A stretch of 64,000 bases of DNA from an uncultured SAR86 cluster bacterium (GTDB taxonomy: Bacteria > Pseudomonadota > Gammaproteobacteria > Magnimaribacterales > D2472), in contig CACJBO010000001.1 of assembly GCA_902591665.1 (NCBI GenBank), positions 18,116 through 82,115 on the forward strand, in the 5' to 3' direction. The translations under genes were made by a program, and so were the position numbers. Shown piece after piece: positions 10,813-19,698 of the stretch (the first letter of the stretch is position 1; each line of letters opens with the position of its first letter). Below the pieces are notes generated by a model. That model searched no databases and was not told where the DNA came from. It saw nothing but the letters and a program-made list of their open reading frames with translations.

Positions 10813-11265
10813 TTATTTATTTCCGCGAATCAGGAAATAGACACTAAGTACAAATAAAAACATCTGCTCGCTTGTTAAGAGCTTCATTGGGGGCCAAACA
10901 AACCAATCCGGATGTCCGATATAAAAAACATTAAACATTAAAATTACAAGAAACAAAGCAGACATCCTAGTAGTAAAATGACCTGCCTGTGATGCAAACA
11001 ATCCAATTAGTCCACCTAATATAATCCCTACCCCACCAAGAATTTCAACTAAAATTACAATAGAGACAAACACTTCAGGCATTGGAATGAAAATGCTTTC
11101 AAACCAAGTTACCATTCTATGTTGCTCCTCCATCATAAAAGGTGCTGGTAATTTTTTATAGCCGTGTAAAAAGAAAGCAATGCCAAGTGCGATTCTAAAA
11201 AACCAAGGAGCAATGTTATTAAATGGGCTTGAAATAGAATCTAGTCGTGCATTAATTTTTTTCAT
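10813..11265 (-). CDS. DoxX family membrane protein
   Basis: This 150-aa integral membrane protein has four hydrophobic helices. The DoxX signature starts at about residue 20 with PWFFRIALGIAFFLHGYKK, and continues with VEILGGVGIILGGLIGLFA. DoxX-like proteins are small quinone-associated or thiol/oxidative-stress-linked membrane proteins, and their precise reaction is often unknown. The gene follows hflX by 8 bases and probably shares its transcript. It is 70 bases before the Fur box of the receptor, so it is likely outside that regulon. Confidence 0.78.
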   Translation of the reverse strand: MKKINARLDSISSPFNNIAPWFFRIALGIAFFLHGYKKLPAPFMMEEQHRMVTWFESIFIPMPEVFVSIVILVEILGGVGIILGGLIGLFASQAGHFTTRMSALFLVILMFNVFYIGHPDWFVWPPMKLLTSEQMFLFVLSVYFLIRGNK

Positions 11266-11273
11266 GTTTACTC

Positions 11274-12578
11274 CTAATTTTCTAAAAGTATATCCTTGTC
11301 CTCACAAAGAGCAAAGCCATTCACACCGATGAAACGATCTAGCTCATCCCTTCCAATATCAATATGAGCATATATTTGACCGCTAGATGATATTTTTTCT
11401 TCATTTATACAACCCATTCTAAATAGCTTTGATCTAATTTTTCCTAAGGATGATTCTAATGAAATCCATCCTTTGTATATACCATTAAAAAGCTCTTCAT
11501 TTATTAAATCCCTTAACTCTGCTATACCAATATTTTTTTCAGCTGATATCCAAACCTCTTTTGATATCTGATTTGAAGACTCTTTACTGAAAAACATATC
11601 TACAAGGTCACATTTATTGTTAATTCTTATTTGTGGAATTTTTTCTAAATCTAGATCAGTTAATATCTTATTTACTTCCACTTCCTTTTGTTTTCTATCT
11701 ACATCTGAAGCATCTACAACATGTAGTAACAAGTCAGCCGATTTGAGCTCATCTAATGTGGCCTTAAATGATTCTATAAGCTGAGTTGGTAGTTGAGATA
11801 TAAAACCAACAGTATCAGAAAATAATATTGGCCCAAGTTCTGGATCTATATTTTTTCTTGTTACTGAATCTAAAGTTGCAAACAATTTATCTTCTGCTTG
11901 CTGTTTACTATTTGTAAGAGAATTAAAGAGAGTCGTCTTACCAGCATTTGTATAACCAACAAGAGCAACTAATTTATTTCTACTTTTTTTTCTTGAATAG
12001 CTGTTAAGCTGTTTTTGTTTATGTGCTTTGTCTAATCTTAATTTAAGTCTTTTAATTCTATGGCCAATCAATCTTCTATCAGTTTCAAGCTGAGTTTCAC
12101 CGGGACCTCTTAAGCCTATACCACCCTTTTGTCTTTCTAAGTGGGTCCATCCTCTTATTAGTCTTGTAGACAAGTGATTTAGTTGTGCTAACTCGACCTG
12201 AAGCTTGCCGATATGAGTTGTAGCTCTTGAAGCAAAGATATCAAGGATGAGTTCAGTTTTATCTATGACTCTAATTTTTAAATATAGTTCAAGATTCCTT
12301 GCTTGAGATGCAGATAGCTGATGATTAACAATTGCTAAGTCTGCTTTAGCTTGTTGAACTTTATTTTTAATTTCTTCAAGCTTTCCTTTATTGATAAAGT
12401 GGCTAATGGAAGGTTTGCTTTGCTTACTGTAGCTTTTGTCAACTATTTCAGCTCCAGCAGAATTCACCAATTCATTAAATTCTTCAAAATCATTTTCAAG
12501 CTCGTGGCCCGTTTTAAGAGATTCGACTTCAAGAAAGATTATTAATGTTTTTGAGATTTGAGTTTGTTCAATAATCAT
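11274..12578 (-). CDS. hflX: Ribosome-associated GTPase HflX
   Basis: HflX is a GTPase that binds and splits stalled ribosomes. The 434-aa protein has the N-terminal HflX domain (residues about 10-195) with the family signature GGIGLRGPGETQLETDRR at 152-169. The G domain has the P-loop GYTNAGKT at 208-215, DTVGF switch II, and NKCD for guanine specificity. In relatives hflX often sits with hfq and hflKC. None of those is here; the downstream neighbour is doxX. No clear Shine-Dalgarno precedes the ATG, but the start gives the expected N terminus. Confidence 0.95.
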   Translation of the reverse strand: MIIEQTQISKTLIIFLEVESLKTGHELENDFEEFNELVNSAGAEIVDKSYSKQSKPSISHFINKGKLEEIKNKVQQAKADLAIVNHQLSASQARNLELYLKIRVIDKTELILDIFASRATTHIGKLQVELAQLNHLSTRLIRGWTHLERQKGGIGLRGPGETQLETDRRLIGHRIKRLKLRLDKAHKQKQLNSYSRKKSRNKLVALVGYTNAGKTTLFNSLTNSKQQAEDKLFATLDSVTRKNIDPELGPILFSDTVGFISQLPTQLIESFKATLDELKSADLLLHVVDASDVDRKQKEVEVNKILTDLDLEKIPQIRINNKCDLVDMFFSKESSNQISKEVWISAEKNIGIAELRDLINEELFNGIYKGWISLESSLGKIRSKLFRMGCINEEKISSSGQIYAHIDIGRDELDRFIGVNGFALCEDKDILLEN

Positions 12579-12662
12579 ATATTTAAGAATATTGTAGAGA
12601 TTTTATAAAAATTTGTTAATATTAAATTGATATCATTAAAAATTCTTTTAGGAGATTATTTT

Positions 12663-12788
12663 ATAGATAAAGGAGAAAGAGCAAGGAAATCAGCAATTGC
12701 TAGTTCAAAGAGAAAAGCTGTAAGAGAAATTAAGAAAAAGAGACTCAATAAGCTTTATAGAGAATTACGAAAAGCTCGAAAAAAATAA
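12663..12788 (+). CDS. Possible small basic protein with non-standard start (doubtful)
   Basis: In the gap between hflX and the next gene, a frame is open up to TAA 12786. It encodes about 41 residues rich in Lys and Arg (ERARKSAIASSKRKAVREI and onward), composition-wise like a nucleic-acid-binding peptide. There is no ATG or GTG. An AGGAG at 12650-12654 is correctly spaced from an in-frame ATA at 12663. An in-frame TTG at 12627 has no ribosome site and would give 54 residues. I do not recognise a family. Real coding is possible from the unusual composition but unproven. Confidence 0.3.
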   Translation: MDKGERARKSAIASSKRKAVREIKKKRLNKLYRELRKARKK

Positions 12789-12860
12789 AGTAAGTCTTTG
12801 AACATGGTATTCAGATTGTACTTTTAATATAAAAGTAATAGGGGTTTATATAATTTAAAA

Positions 12861-12947
12861 ATGATAGATAAAATATTAGAAAAAGTAGATAAGTATATTG
12901 TTTTGATTATTGTTGTGCTTTGTCTTTTTATTGCTAGCGTGGCGTAA
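12861..12947 (+). CDS. Possible 28-aa single-helix membrane peptide (doubtful)
   Basis: The ATG at 12861 opens a 28-residue frame ending TAA 12945-12947. A short charged N terminus (MIDKILEKVDKY) is followed by one hydrophobic helix (IVLIIVVLCLFIASVA). This resembles bacterial small membrane proteins, but AT-rich DNA easily yields hydrophobic frames. No Shine-Dalgarno is well placed. An 8-bp inverted repeat at 12819-12837 lies upstream. It ends 3 bases before the convergent gene's stop. Confidence 0.25.
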   Translation: MIDKILEKVDKYIVLIIVVLCLFIASVA

Positions 12948-12949
12948 GC

Positions 12950-13534
12950 CTAAAATTTCTTTTTTTGAGATTCACATTTGCCTGAAGCAAAAATTTCAAT
13001 TTTTGGATTCTTGTTTTTTGAACCATCTTTTTTATTAAGCCATATATCTCCTGACATCTGACCCTTGCCTGTATACCAGTTAAAAGTATTTGAAACTCTA
13101 TAAGCACCGACTTCGTAATCTGGAAAAATACTATGGGTTTCACCAGATCTCATTGAATGTTCTACTGTGATACCAGTTTTAGATTTTGTGGCTTTCCACT
13201 CTGCATCTGGATTAATCCATATTGGAGAAGGTTCTAGTGTATGAGTAAGTGATTTAAAAGTTTCTTTTTCTGAATCAACCTCCCAGTATTGAACGATGTA
13301 TATTTTATCTTTTTGCCAATCTTCTTCAGCAAAGTTTGTTTTTGCTCTTTGAAGCAAAAATAAAGATTGTTGTGTCTGTCTAGCTAAATTTTTGAAGAGT
13401 TCTATACCTTCAGAAAGGTATGTCTTCTTAATATCTTTGTAAGTTACTGAATAAGTCCCATCTAACTCACATAAAATTTTGCTATTCTCTCCATAAATAG
13501 AAAAAGAAAATAAAATCAAAAAAAGATAACGCAT
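12950..13534 (-). CDS. Secreted protein of unknown function
   Basis: I do not recognise this 194-aa protein. It has a short signal peptide (MRYLFLILFSFSIYG) with likely cleavage before ENSKILC. The mature part has two cysteines, one near each end (KILCELDG and SGKCESQKK), which could form a disulfide linking the termini. Aromatic residues spaced in short beta-like stretches (VSNTFNWYTGKGQMSGDIWL) suggest a small periplasmic beta-sandwich or lipocalin-like fold, but this is only an impression. It starts 7 bases after the end of the DUF2061 gene on the same strand, so the two may be cotranscribed. Confidence 0.6.
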   Translation of the reverse strand: MRYLFLILFSFSIYGENSKILCELDGTYSVTYKDIKKTYLSEGIELFKNLARQTQQSLFLLQRAKTNFAEEDWQKDKIYIVQYWEVDSEKETFKSLTHTLEPSPIWINPDAEWKATKSKTGITVEHSMRSGETHSIFPDYEVGAYRVSNTFNWYTGKGQMSGDIWLNKKDGSKNKNPKIEIFASGKCESQKKKF

Positions 13535-13541
13535 AATTCTT

Positions 13542-13796
13542 TTAGCTTGGGTATTTGCTTGCCCAGTATTTGTCTAATACAAAATACCAGACACTATTTA
13601 ACAAAGGCTCTACAATTGCATCCGTTATAGCTGCAGAGAAGCTTGCACCAGTAAAATACATCACGCAAGAAGCAGCAATAATAAAATGGCCAATTGTATA
13701 TATAATTGTTCTTATAATAGTTCCGCGGTTAGCTTGATACACTCTTTGAATTGGTGCATTAAAGAGCATTACTGATTTTTTAATTTGTTCAATCAT
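13542..13796 (-). CDS. DUF2061 family small membrane protein
   Basis: This 84-aa protein has two membrane helices (about residues 26-47 and 52-73) and the DUF2061-like ending VEPLLNSVWYFVLDKYW. The function of the family is unknown. I chose the ATG at 13796, which starts MIEQIKKS. A longer frame begins at a TTG at 13826 and adds ten residues without support. The gene lies divergent from the GH3 glycosidase and just upstream of the unknown secreted protein. Confidence 0.65.
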   Translation of the reverse strand: MIEQIKKSVMLFNAPIQRVYQANRGTIIRTIIYTIGHFIIAASCVMYFTGASFSAAITDAIVEPLLNSVWYFVLDKYWASKYPS

Positions 13797-13861
13797 ATTG
13801 TTCAAACTATAACAAAAAAAACACAATTGAAGATAGTTAAATAACCATTTAATATGGCAAG

Positions 13862-16285
13862 ATGCTTAACCCCGAAAAACTAGTAAAAGAACTAACACTT
13901 AAAGAAAAGATTCAAATTTTAAGTGGTTATGATGCATGGTATACCCATAAAATTGAAAGATTAAACATCCCAAGCCTTAAAATGTCTGACGGACCTAATG
14001 GTGTCAGAGGTGATGGAAAATCAGGTAAGTCATCTGCATGTTTCCCATGTGCTATATCTGTTGGATCAACATGGAATATAGAACTTGTTAATGAACTTGG
14101 ACAAGAATTAGGAAATGAAGCAAAAGTAAAAAGTGTAGATGTTCTTTTAGGTCCAACTATTAATATCCACAGACATCCTTTGGGGGGAAGACACTTTGAA
14201 TGTTTTTCTGAAGATCCTTTTTTAACAGGGAAAATAGCTATTGAGTATGTAAATGGTGTTCAATCAAAAGAAGTGGCTGCATGCTTGAAGCATTTTGTTG
14301 GTAATGATACAGAGTTTGAAAGGTACACAGTCAGCTCAAATATTGATGAAAAGACATTAAGAGAAATATATCTTCTTCCTTTTGAAATGGCTATAAAAGA
14401 AGCCAATGCTCAAGTTGTCATGAGTGCTTACAACAAACTAAATAATATTTATTGTAGCTCGGATGAAAACCTCCTTATAAATATTTTAAAAAAAGAATGG
14501 GGTTTTGATGGTTATGTTGTCAGTGATTGGGGCGCTGCAACTGAAACTATTGAAAATGCATTAGGCGGACTTGATTTAGAAATGCCTGGCCCTGCTAAAA
14601 CATGGGGAGAAAATTTACTCAAAGCAGTTAATGAAAAAAAAATATCAATTAAGATGATTGATGACAAAGTAAAAAGAATATTGAATGTATTAAATTTCTC
14701 TAAAAGATATGAAAATCTAGATAACCAATCAGAAGGAGCTATTAATTCAAGTTCACAGCGACAACTTTTAAAAAGAGCTGCTCAAGAGGGGATGGTTCTA
14801 TTAAAGAATGAAAATATCCTTCCAATGAAAAAAGATATTTCTTCAATTGGCATTATTGGACCAAATGGAACTAAAGCTCAGATAATAGGTGGTGGGAGCG
14901 CAACTCTTGTGCCCTACTATGAATCACACCCAATTGAAGCTTTTAAAAGCTCGTTAAATGAAAATACTTTAATTCGATCCTCAAAGGGATGCCATACCTA
15001 TAGATACCTTCCTGAAATAAATAAATCACTTACAGAAGAAGATGGGTTTTTGGTTGAATACTTTAATGTCACTGAGGGCGGGAATGATTTCATTTCTAGC
15101 AAGGTTTTAACCGGAAGTAAGTTTTGGATATTTGAGGGTTTTGCCAAGGATATTATTGGGGGTGATGAAAAGCCTGATATTCTTGTTAAATTTTCTTGTA
15201 CTTATACTCCAAACATTAGTGGCGAACATAACTTTGAAATTTTTGCGATAGGAAAAAGTAAGTTACTAATCGATGAGACTGAAATCATAGATAACTGGAC
15301 TAATACTTCTCCAGGAGATGCATTTTTTGCTCATGGAACTACGTCAAAAAGAGGCAGCAAAGTACTTAAGAAAAATAAAAGTTATAAGATTGAGATTCAA
15401 TATAAATTTGAAGGTAATTTTCCTGCTATTTACATAGGATGTCAGCCACCAGATAAAATTGATTTGATGGACGAAGCACTCAAAATTGCAAAAGAAGTTG
15501 AGCAAGTAGTATTAATGGTTGGCACCAATTCAGACTGGGAAACTGAGGGCAATGATAGAGTAGATTTTAATCTGCCTGGTAAGCAAAATGAACTAATTGA
15601 AAAAGTATTAGAAATAAATCCTAATACAATTGTTGTTTTAAATACTGGCTCACCAATAAATATGCCATGGATTAATAAAGCGAAAGCTGTTATTCAATCA
15701 TGGTATGCCGGTCAAGAATATGGCAATGCTCTTGTTGATATTTTAACTGGGGCCACAAACCCATCTGGAAAGTTACCAACAACATTTCCAGTTAATCTTT
15801 CAGACACTCCTGCTTTTGAATCCTATCCTGGCAAAAATTTACAAATGGACTATGATGAAAAATTATTGGTGGGCTATAAATGGTATGACAAGAATTTAAT
15901 TGAGCCACTTTTCCCATTTGGTCACGGCTTATCTTATACAGAATTTGAATATTCCGAATTAAAAATTAAAAAGGATATGAATAATAGTTTTATTTGTTCA
16001 TACACGGTCAAAAATACTGGAGATACTTCCGGTTCTGAGATTTCACAATGTTATGTGCAGCCACATGAAAGTGATAACAATGAACCAATTAAAACGCTTC
16101 AGGGTTTCGATAAAACATTTTTGAATCCAGGTGAGTCCAAAGAAATTGAGATTGGATTAAGTAAAAGAAATTTCTCCTCATGGGATTTATCAAAGAACGA
16201 CTGGGATATTAAATATAAAGAATATGATATTTTGATAGGATCTTCGTCAAGGGATATTAAACTGATTGAAAGAATTAATTTATAG
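13862..16285 (+). CDS. Glycoside hydrolase family 3 beta-glucosidase-like enzyme with PA14-like insert
   Basis: This 807-aa retaining glycosidase probably releases terminal beta-linked sugars. The GH3 N-terminal TIM barrel covers residues about 1-290 with substrate-site motifs MSDGPNGVRG, KHFVGNDTE and the nucleophile Asp222 in GYVVSDWGA. The GH3 C-terminal alpha/beta sandwich (about 300-640) is interrupted near residues 385-540 by a PA14-like beta segment (FSCTYTPNISGEHNFEIFA). A fibronectin-III-like domain ends the protein. No signal peptide is seen, so it may act on imported oligosaccharides. It converges on, and overlaps by 11 bases, the dehydrogenase fusion, whose partner gene is a sugar symporter. 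Together they form a glycoside-use module. Confidence 0.92.
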   Translation: MLNPEKLVKELTLKEKIQILSGYDAWYTHKIERLNIPSLKMSDGPNGVRGDGKSGKSSACFPCAISVGSTWNIELVNELGQELGNEAKVKSVDVLLGPTINIHRHPLGGRHFECFSEDPFLTGKIAIEYVNGVQSKEVAACLKHFVGNDTEFERYTVSSNIDEKTLREIYLLPFEMAIKEANAQVVMSAYNKLNNIYCSSDENLLINILKKEWGFDGYVVSDWGAATETIENALGGLDLEMPGPAKTWGENLLKAVNEKKISIKMIDDKVKRILNVLNFSKRYENLDNQSEGAINSSSQRQLLKRAAQEGMVLLKNENILPMKKDISSIGIIGPNGTKAQIIGGGSATLVPYYESHPIEAFKSSLNENTLIRSSKGCHTYRYLPEINKSLTEEDGFLVEYFNVTEGGNDFISSKVLTGSKFWIFEGFAKDIIGGDEKPDILVKFSCTYTPNISGEHNFEIFAIGKSKLLIDETEIIDNWTNTSPGDAFFAHGTTSKRGSKVLKKNKSYKIEIQYKFEGNFPAIYIGCQPPDKIDLMDEALKIAKEVEQVVLMVGTNSDWETEGNDRVDFNLPGKQNELIEKVLEINPNTIVVLNTGSPINMPWINKAKAVIQSWYAGQEYGNALVDILTGATNPSGKLPTTFPVNLSDTPAFESYPGKNLQMDYDEKLLVGYKWYDKNLIEPLFPFGHGLSYTEFEYSELKIKKDMNNSFICSYTVKNTGDTSGSEISQCYVQPHESDNNEPIKTLQGFDKTFLNPGESKEIEIGLSKRNFSSWDLSKNDWDIKYKEYDILIGSSSRDIKLIERINL

Positions 16286-18278
16286 TCAATTGTTCAATTT
16301 CTGCATCTGTTAAATTAAGGCTTGTAGCAAAAATAGAGCTATTTAATTCGTTAATAGTTCTTGGTCCAATAAGTGGGAATATTACTTTTGAAGATTGTAT
16401 TACATACGCAAGAGCGATCTCTATTGGTTCAACATTCCTTTCTGCTGCTATGTTAAAACAAATCTCCCTTTTTTTTAGATTAATTTCACTATGCCAAACT
16501 CTTTTTTCTTCATCCATGGATGGGTTTGAAAAATGATCACTCGTAGCTATTTCTTTTTTCTTTATAAAAAAGCCTCTTGCAGTGCTAGACCATGGAAACA
16601 ATATGATATTGTTTTGATCGATATAATCTAAAAAATTATTATCAATAGTCACACAACCAGGCCACACAGGATCAATCATTTCTGCAAGACTAAAGTTATT
16701 ACTTAATATAGTGAAAGGTTCCTTATTTTCTTTAAGAGCAAAATCTCTGGCTTGCTTAAACCTTTCTAGCTCCCAATTAGAGGCACCAATTTTATGAATA
16801 AGGCCTTCGGCTTTTATTTCATCAAGAGCGTCAATAAATTCAGATACTGGTATATCGTTGTTGTCCCTGTGGAGACAATAAATATCAATTTTATCAAGAT
16901 TTAATCTTTCTAATGATTCGATAATTTGCGGTTTAATACATTCCGGTCTGCAATCAGGTGTATGTGCACCCTTGCCCAAAACTAAAACCTCTTCTTGAAC
17001 GCCTCTAGAATTAATCCAATTTCCTAAATATTTATCACCCATACCATTGTTATAAATATATGCCGTATCAAAAACTCTTCCCCCTGCTCCGTAAAAATAA
17101 TCAAACATGGCGAAAGCATGAATATCTGAAGTTTGATTGTCGCAACCAAGAGCTAACTTAGAAAAATCTTTATCAAATCCATCGATTTTGATTCCCTCAA
17201 GTTTTTTATTTTGGGTGGAAAAAAACTTTGATTTAATAAGTTGAGAAGTCTCTGTTGATTCGTGAGGGCATTTAATACCAAGCTCTTTTCTCCATTTATC
17301 AAGCCACAACATTATGCTTTGAGAATCAGCATGAGATATTAAATCAGATTCCAATTTATTGTTAAGAATACATTCAGAAGCGTGATCGATTTCTCTTGTA
17401 AAAAGCCCAACCTCATCTTTGTAAGAAATTTCATCAACAAGTTTATTTTTGGAATAAACCTTTATTGAAGAATGTCCGTCTTGAAATTGACCACAGTGCC
17501 ATGGTTGGCTAACACTTAACTTATAGTCGCCACTAATAATTTCTAAGTTATTTTCATATACCTCATTAATGGCGCATGAGATATTAGCCTCAATATTTTC
17601 TGAAAACAAAATACGAGCTTTTGAATTGCTATCAACACCAGTCTCATCCAAGTTGCCATTAGCTTCAAAGCTTATTGGATCCGCATACGGTTTTTTTAAT
17701 ATATGTCCTGCTAATAATTTACTCATTGATAAGGGATAACAGCCTACATCCATAATAGCTCCGCCGCCTAACATAAGGTTTCTTAGTCTATGGTCTTTAG
17801 GTATTTCTGCATGGAATCCAAATGAAGAATTAATTTCTACTTTTTCATTAGTGTCACGCAGGCTCTCAATATTTTTAAGAATATTAAAAGTTTGTGGGTG
17901 TGTTCTATACATATAAGCTTCCATTAAGAAAACTCCATAATCTTTAGCCAGTCCAAATAAAACCATACTTTCAATATGATTCATTGCAATTGGCTTTTCA
18001 CATAAGACATGTTTGTTGTTCTTCATTGCTTGCAATGCATATTCAAAATGTGAGCTGTGAGGTGTTGCAATATAAATTGCATCGATTTCATTTGATGAGA
18101 CTAGTTCCTCGATATCATTTATACCGGTAACATTGAATTTCTGAGAGAATATTTCAAGTGTCTCTTTATTTCTTCCAAAAACAGAAATCAATTCTGATTG
18201 ATTGCAATGTTTAATTGAATGTGCAAAAGCACTGGCTATTGATCCAGTTCCAACAATACCCCATCTAATTTTAGACAT
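16275..18278 (-). CDS. Gfo/Idh/MocA dehydrogenase fused to aldo/keto reductase
   Basis: This 667-aa protein has two enzyme domains. Residues 1-335 are a Gfo/Idh/MocA oxidoreductase with the Rossmann loop GIVGTGSIA and the EKP motif at 94-96. Residues about 362-667 are an aldo/keto reductase with the catalytic tetrad Asp404, Tyr409, Lys436 and His470. Both families interconvert sugar alcohols, ketones and aldehydes with NAD(P)H, so the fusion may oxidise and reduce successive carbons of a sugar or inositol. Its ATG overlaps the symporter stop by 8 bases (translational coupling), and it faces the GH3 gene. The sequence is continuous across the joint, so it does not look like an artefact. The substrate is unknown. 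Confidence 0.88.
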   Translation of the reverse strand: MSKIRWGIVGTGSIASAFAHSIKHCNQSELISVFGRNKETLEIFSQKFNVTGINDIEELVSSNEIDAIYIATPHSSHFEYALQAMKNNKHVLCEKPIAMNHIESMVLFGLAKDYGVFLMEAYMYRTHPQTFNILKNIESLRDTNEKVEINSSFGFHAEIPKDHRLRNLMLGGGAIMDVGCYPLSMSKLLAGHILKKPYADPISFEANGNLDETGVDSNSKARILFSENIEANISCAINEVYENNLEIISGDYKLSVSQPWHCGQFQDGHSSIKVYSKNKLVDEISYKDEVGLFTREIDHASECILNNKLESDLISHADSQSIMLWLDKWRKELGIKCPHESTETSQLIKSKFFSTQNKKLEGIKIDGFDKDFSKLALGCDNQTSDIHAFAMFDYFYGAGGRVFDTAYIYNNGMGDKYLGNWINSRGVQEEVLVLGKGAHTPDCRPECIKPQIIESLERLNLDKIDIYCLHRDNNDIPVSEFIDALDEIKAEGLIHKIGASNWELERFKQARDFALKENKEPFTILSNNFSLAEMIDPVWPGCVTIDNNFLDYIDQNNIILFPWSSTARGFFIKKKEIATSDHFSNPSMDEEKRVWHSEINLKKREICFNIAAERNVEPIEIALAYVIQSSKVIFPLIGPRTINELNSSIFATSLNLTDAEIEQLTIN

Positions 18279-19617
18279 TTTTTAATTTTCTTTTTTCAAT
18301 ATCATCCATTAGTTGATTATGATATTTCTTATCAATAGGATAGAAATACACCAAAGCAAAACTTATTAATACTCCAACAATTGGGACAAGTGACATTAAA
18401 GCCTTCAAATTCTCAAGAGTTTCTTTTGACTGTTCCTGATTAGGCTCGAAACCAATTTTAGTTAATATTATTCCTAATATAAAAGCTGCTAATGCAATTG
18501 CACCTTTTTGTGCAAAGGTCATAAAGCCATACAAAGATGATTCTGTTCTAATACCTGTTTTCCATTCTCCATACTCAATAGTATCTGGAAGCATAGACCA
18601 AAATAAAACACCTGTAGCGCCATTGCTAAAACCAATAATACTAACAATGAAAAGCAACTCATTAAGCTTAGAGATTGGATAAAAGTAAAAAACAGTGAAT
18701 CCAAAAAACAAAAAAGTCATAGATATCAACCAAGTATTCCTCTTGCCCAACTTAACTGCCAAGTATGCCCATATAGGTATTGCTGTAAAAGCAGAGCCGT
18801 TTAAAAATAGTAAAATCATTCCCTGATATTCATGTAATCCTAATGAATATTTATTAAAATAAATTAAATTATTGTTAAACATTAAAACAGTTCCTATCAA
18901 TATTAATATTGCAGAAAAAACTATCCAGAATGGATAGTTATTTGAAACAGATTTTGCAACATTCTTAAAGTTTGGAAGAGCTTCTTTAGCTGACTCAAAT
19001 TCTCTTTCTTTGACAAAGTATAAAGTTGCTGCGAGTATTATCACTGCAACAAACCCTGCAATTAAACCAAGATACACAAAACCCAAAGATTCTTCACCAG
19101 CACCAAAAAATAGAACAATTGGGAATCCAAGAAATGAGATAGAAGTAGTGCCAAGCTGCGCAAACAGCATTCTTGCTGTAGTTAATTTTGTTCTCTCATC
19201 ACTATCATCTGTGATTCTAGCTGTTAAAGACGAGTAAGGAACGCTAACAATTGTAAAACAGGTTCTATGGAATAAATTTGCAACCAATAGAAATATTAAT
19301 AAGGACATACCTTCAAACGGCGGCACCCACAACAATAAAATAAAAGACAAGGCCAATGGAACAGAGCCATAATATATATAGGGTCTATAGCTTCCCATTT
19401 TAGTTCGTGTTCTCTCAGCTATGAAACCCATATAGGGATCAGTTAAAGCATCCCATGCTATTCCAAGACCATAAATTAAACCTGCCATTGATGGAGAAAT
19501 GCCTACGACATCTGTATAAAAATAAAAGAGGTATAAGCTTACTCCACTCCAATAAAGACATATTGCATAGTCACCAATACCATACCCTATTCTAATTTTG
19601 TTGGTTAATGTGTTCAT
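18271..19617 (-). CDS. MFS sugar:cation symporter (GPH / MelB-like family)
   Basis: This 448-aa protein has twelve predicted membrane helices and GPH-family features near the start: IRIGYGIGDYAICLYWSG, then AWDALTDPYMGFIAERTRT with the Asp pair of MelB-type cation sites. A later motif is LPDTIEYGEWKTGIRTES. It likely imports glycosides with Na+ or H+. I chose the ATG at 19617 because it starts the conserved MNTLTNKIRIGYG. The frame stays open upstream to 19809, but that part overlaps the divergent hydrolase. The gene is coupled to the downstream dehydrogenase fusion through an 8-base overlap. Confidence 0.9.
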   Translation of the reverse strand: MNTLTNKIRIGYGIGDYAICLYWSGVSLYLFYFYTDVVGISPSMAGLIYGLGIAWDALTDPYMGFIAERTRTKMGSYRPYIYYGSVPLALSFILLLWVPPFEGMSLLIFLLVANLFHRTCFTIVSVPYSSLTARITDDSDERTKLTTARMLFAQLGTTSISFLGFPIVLFFGAGEESLGFVYLGLIAGFVAVIILAATLYFVKEREFESAKEALPNFKNVAKSVSNNYPFWIVFSAILILIGTVLMFNNNLIYFNKYSLGLHEYQGMILLFLNGSAFTAIPIWAYLAVKLGKRNTWLISMTFLFFGFTVFYFYPISKLNELLFIVSIIGFSNGATGVLFWSMLPDTIEYGEWKTGIRTESSLYGFMTFAQKGAIALAAFILGIILTKIGFEPNQEQSKETLENLKALMSLVPIVGVLISFALVYFYPIDKKYHNQLMDDIEKRKLKNV

Positions 19618-19698
19618 AATAAGAAATTTGAATATTAAAACATTAATGTATATGAAAAAGCTGTGTATTGCATTCCTAAAATATGTAAGACTAGTCTT

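Noticed and set aside
12819..12837. 8-bp inverted repeat TACTTTTA/TAAAAGTA
   Set aside because: Pure A-T stem with short loop, not followed by a T run; likely chance in AT-rich DNA.
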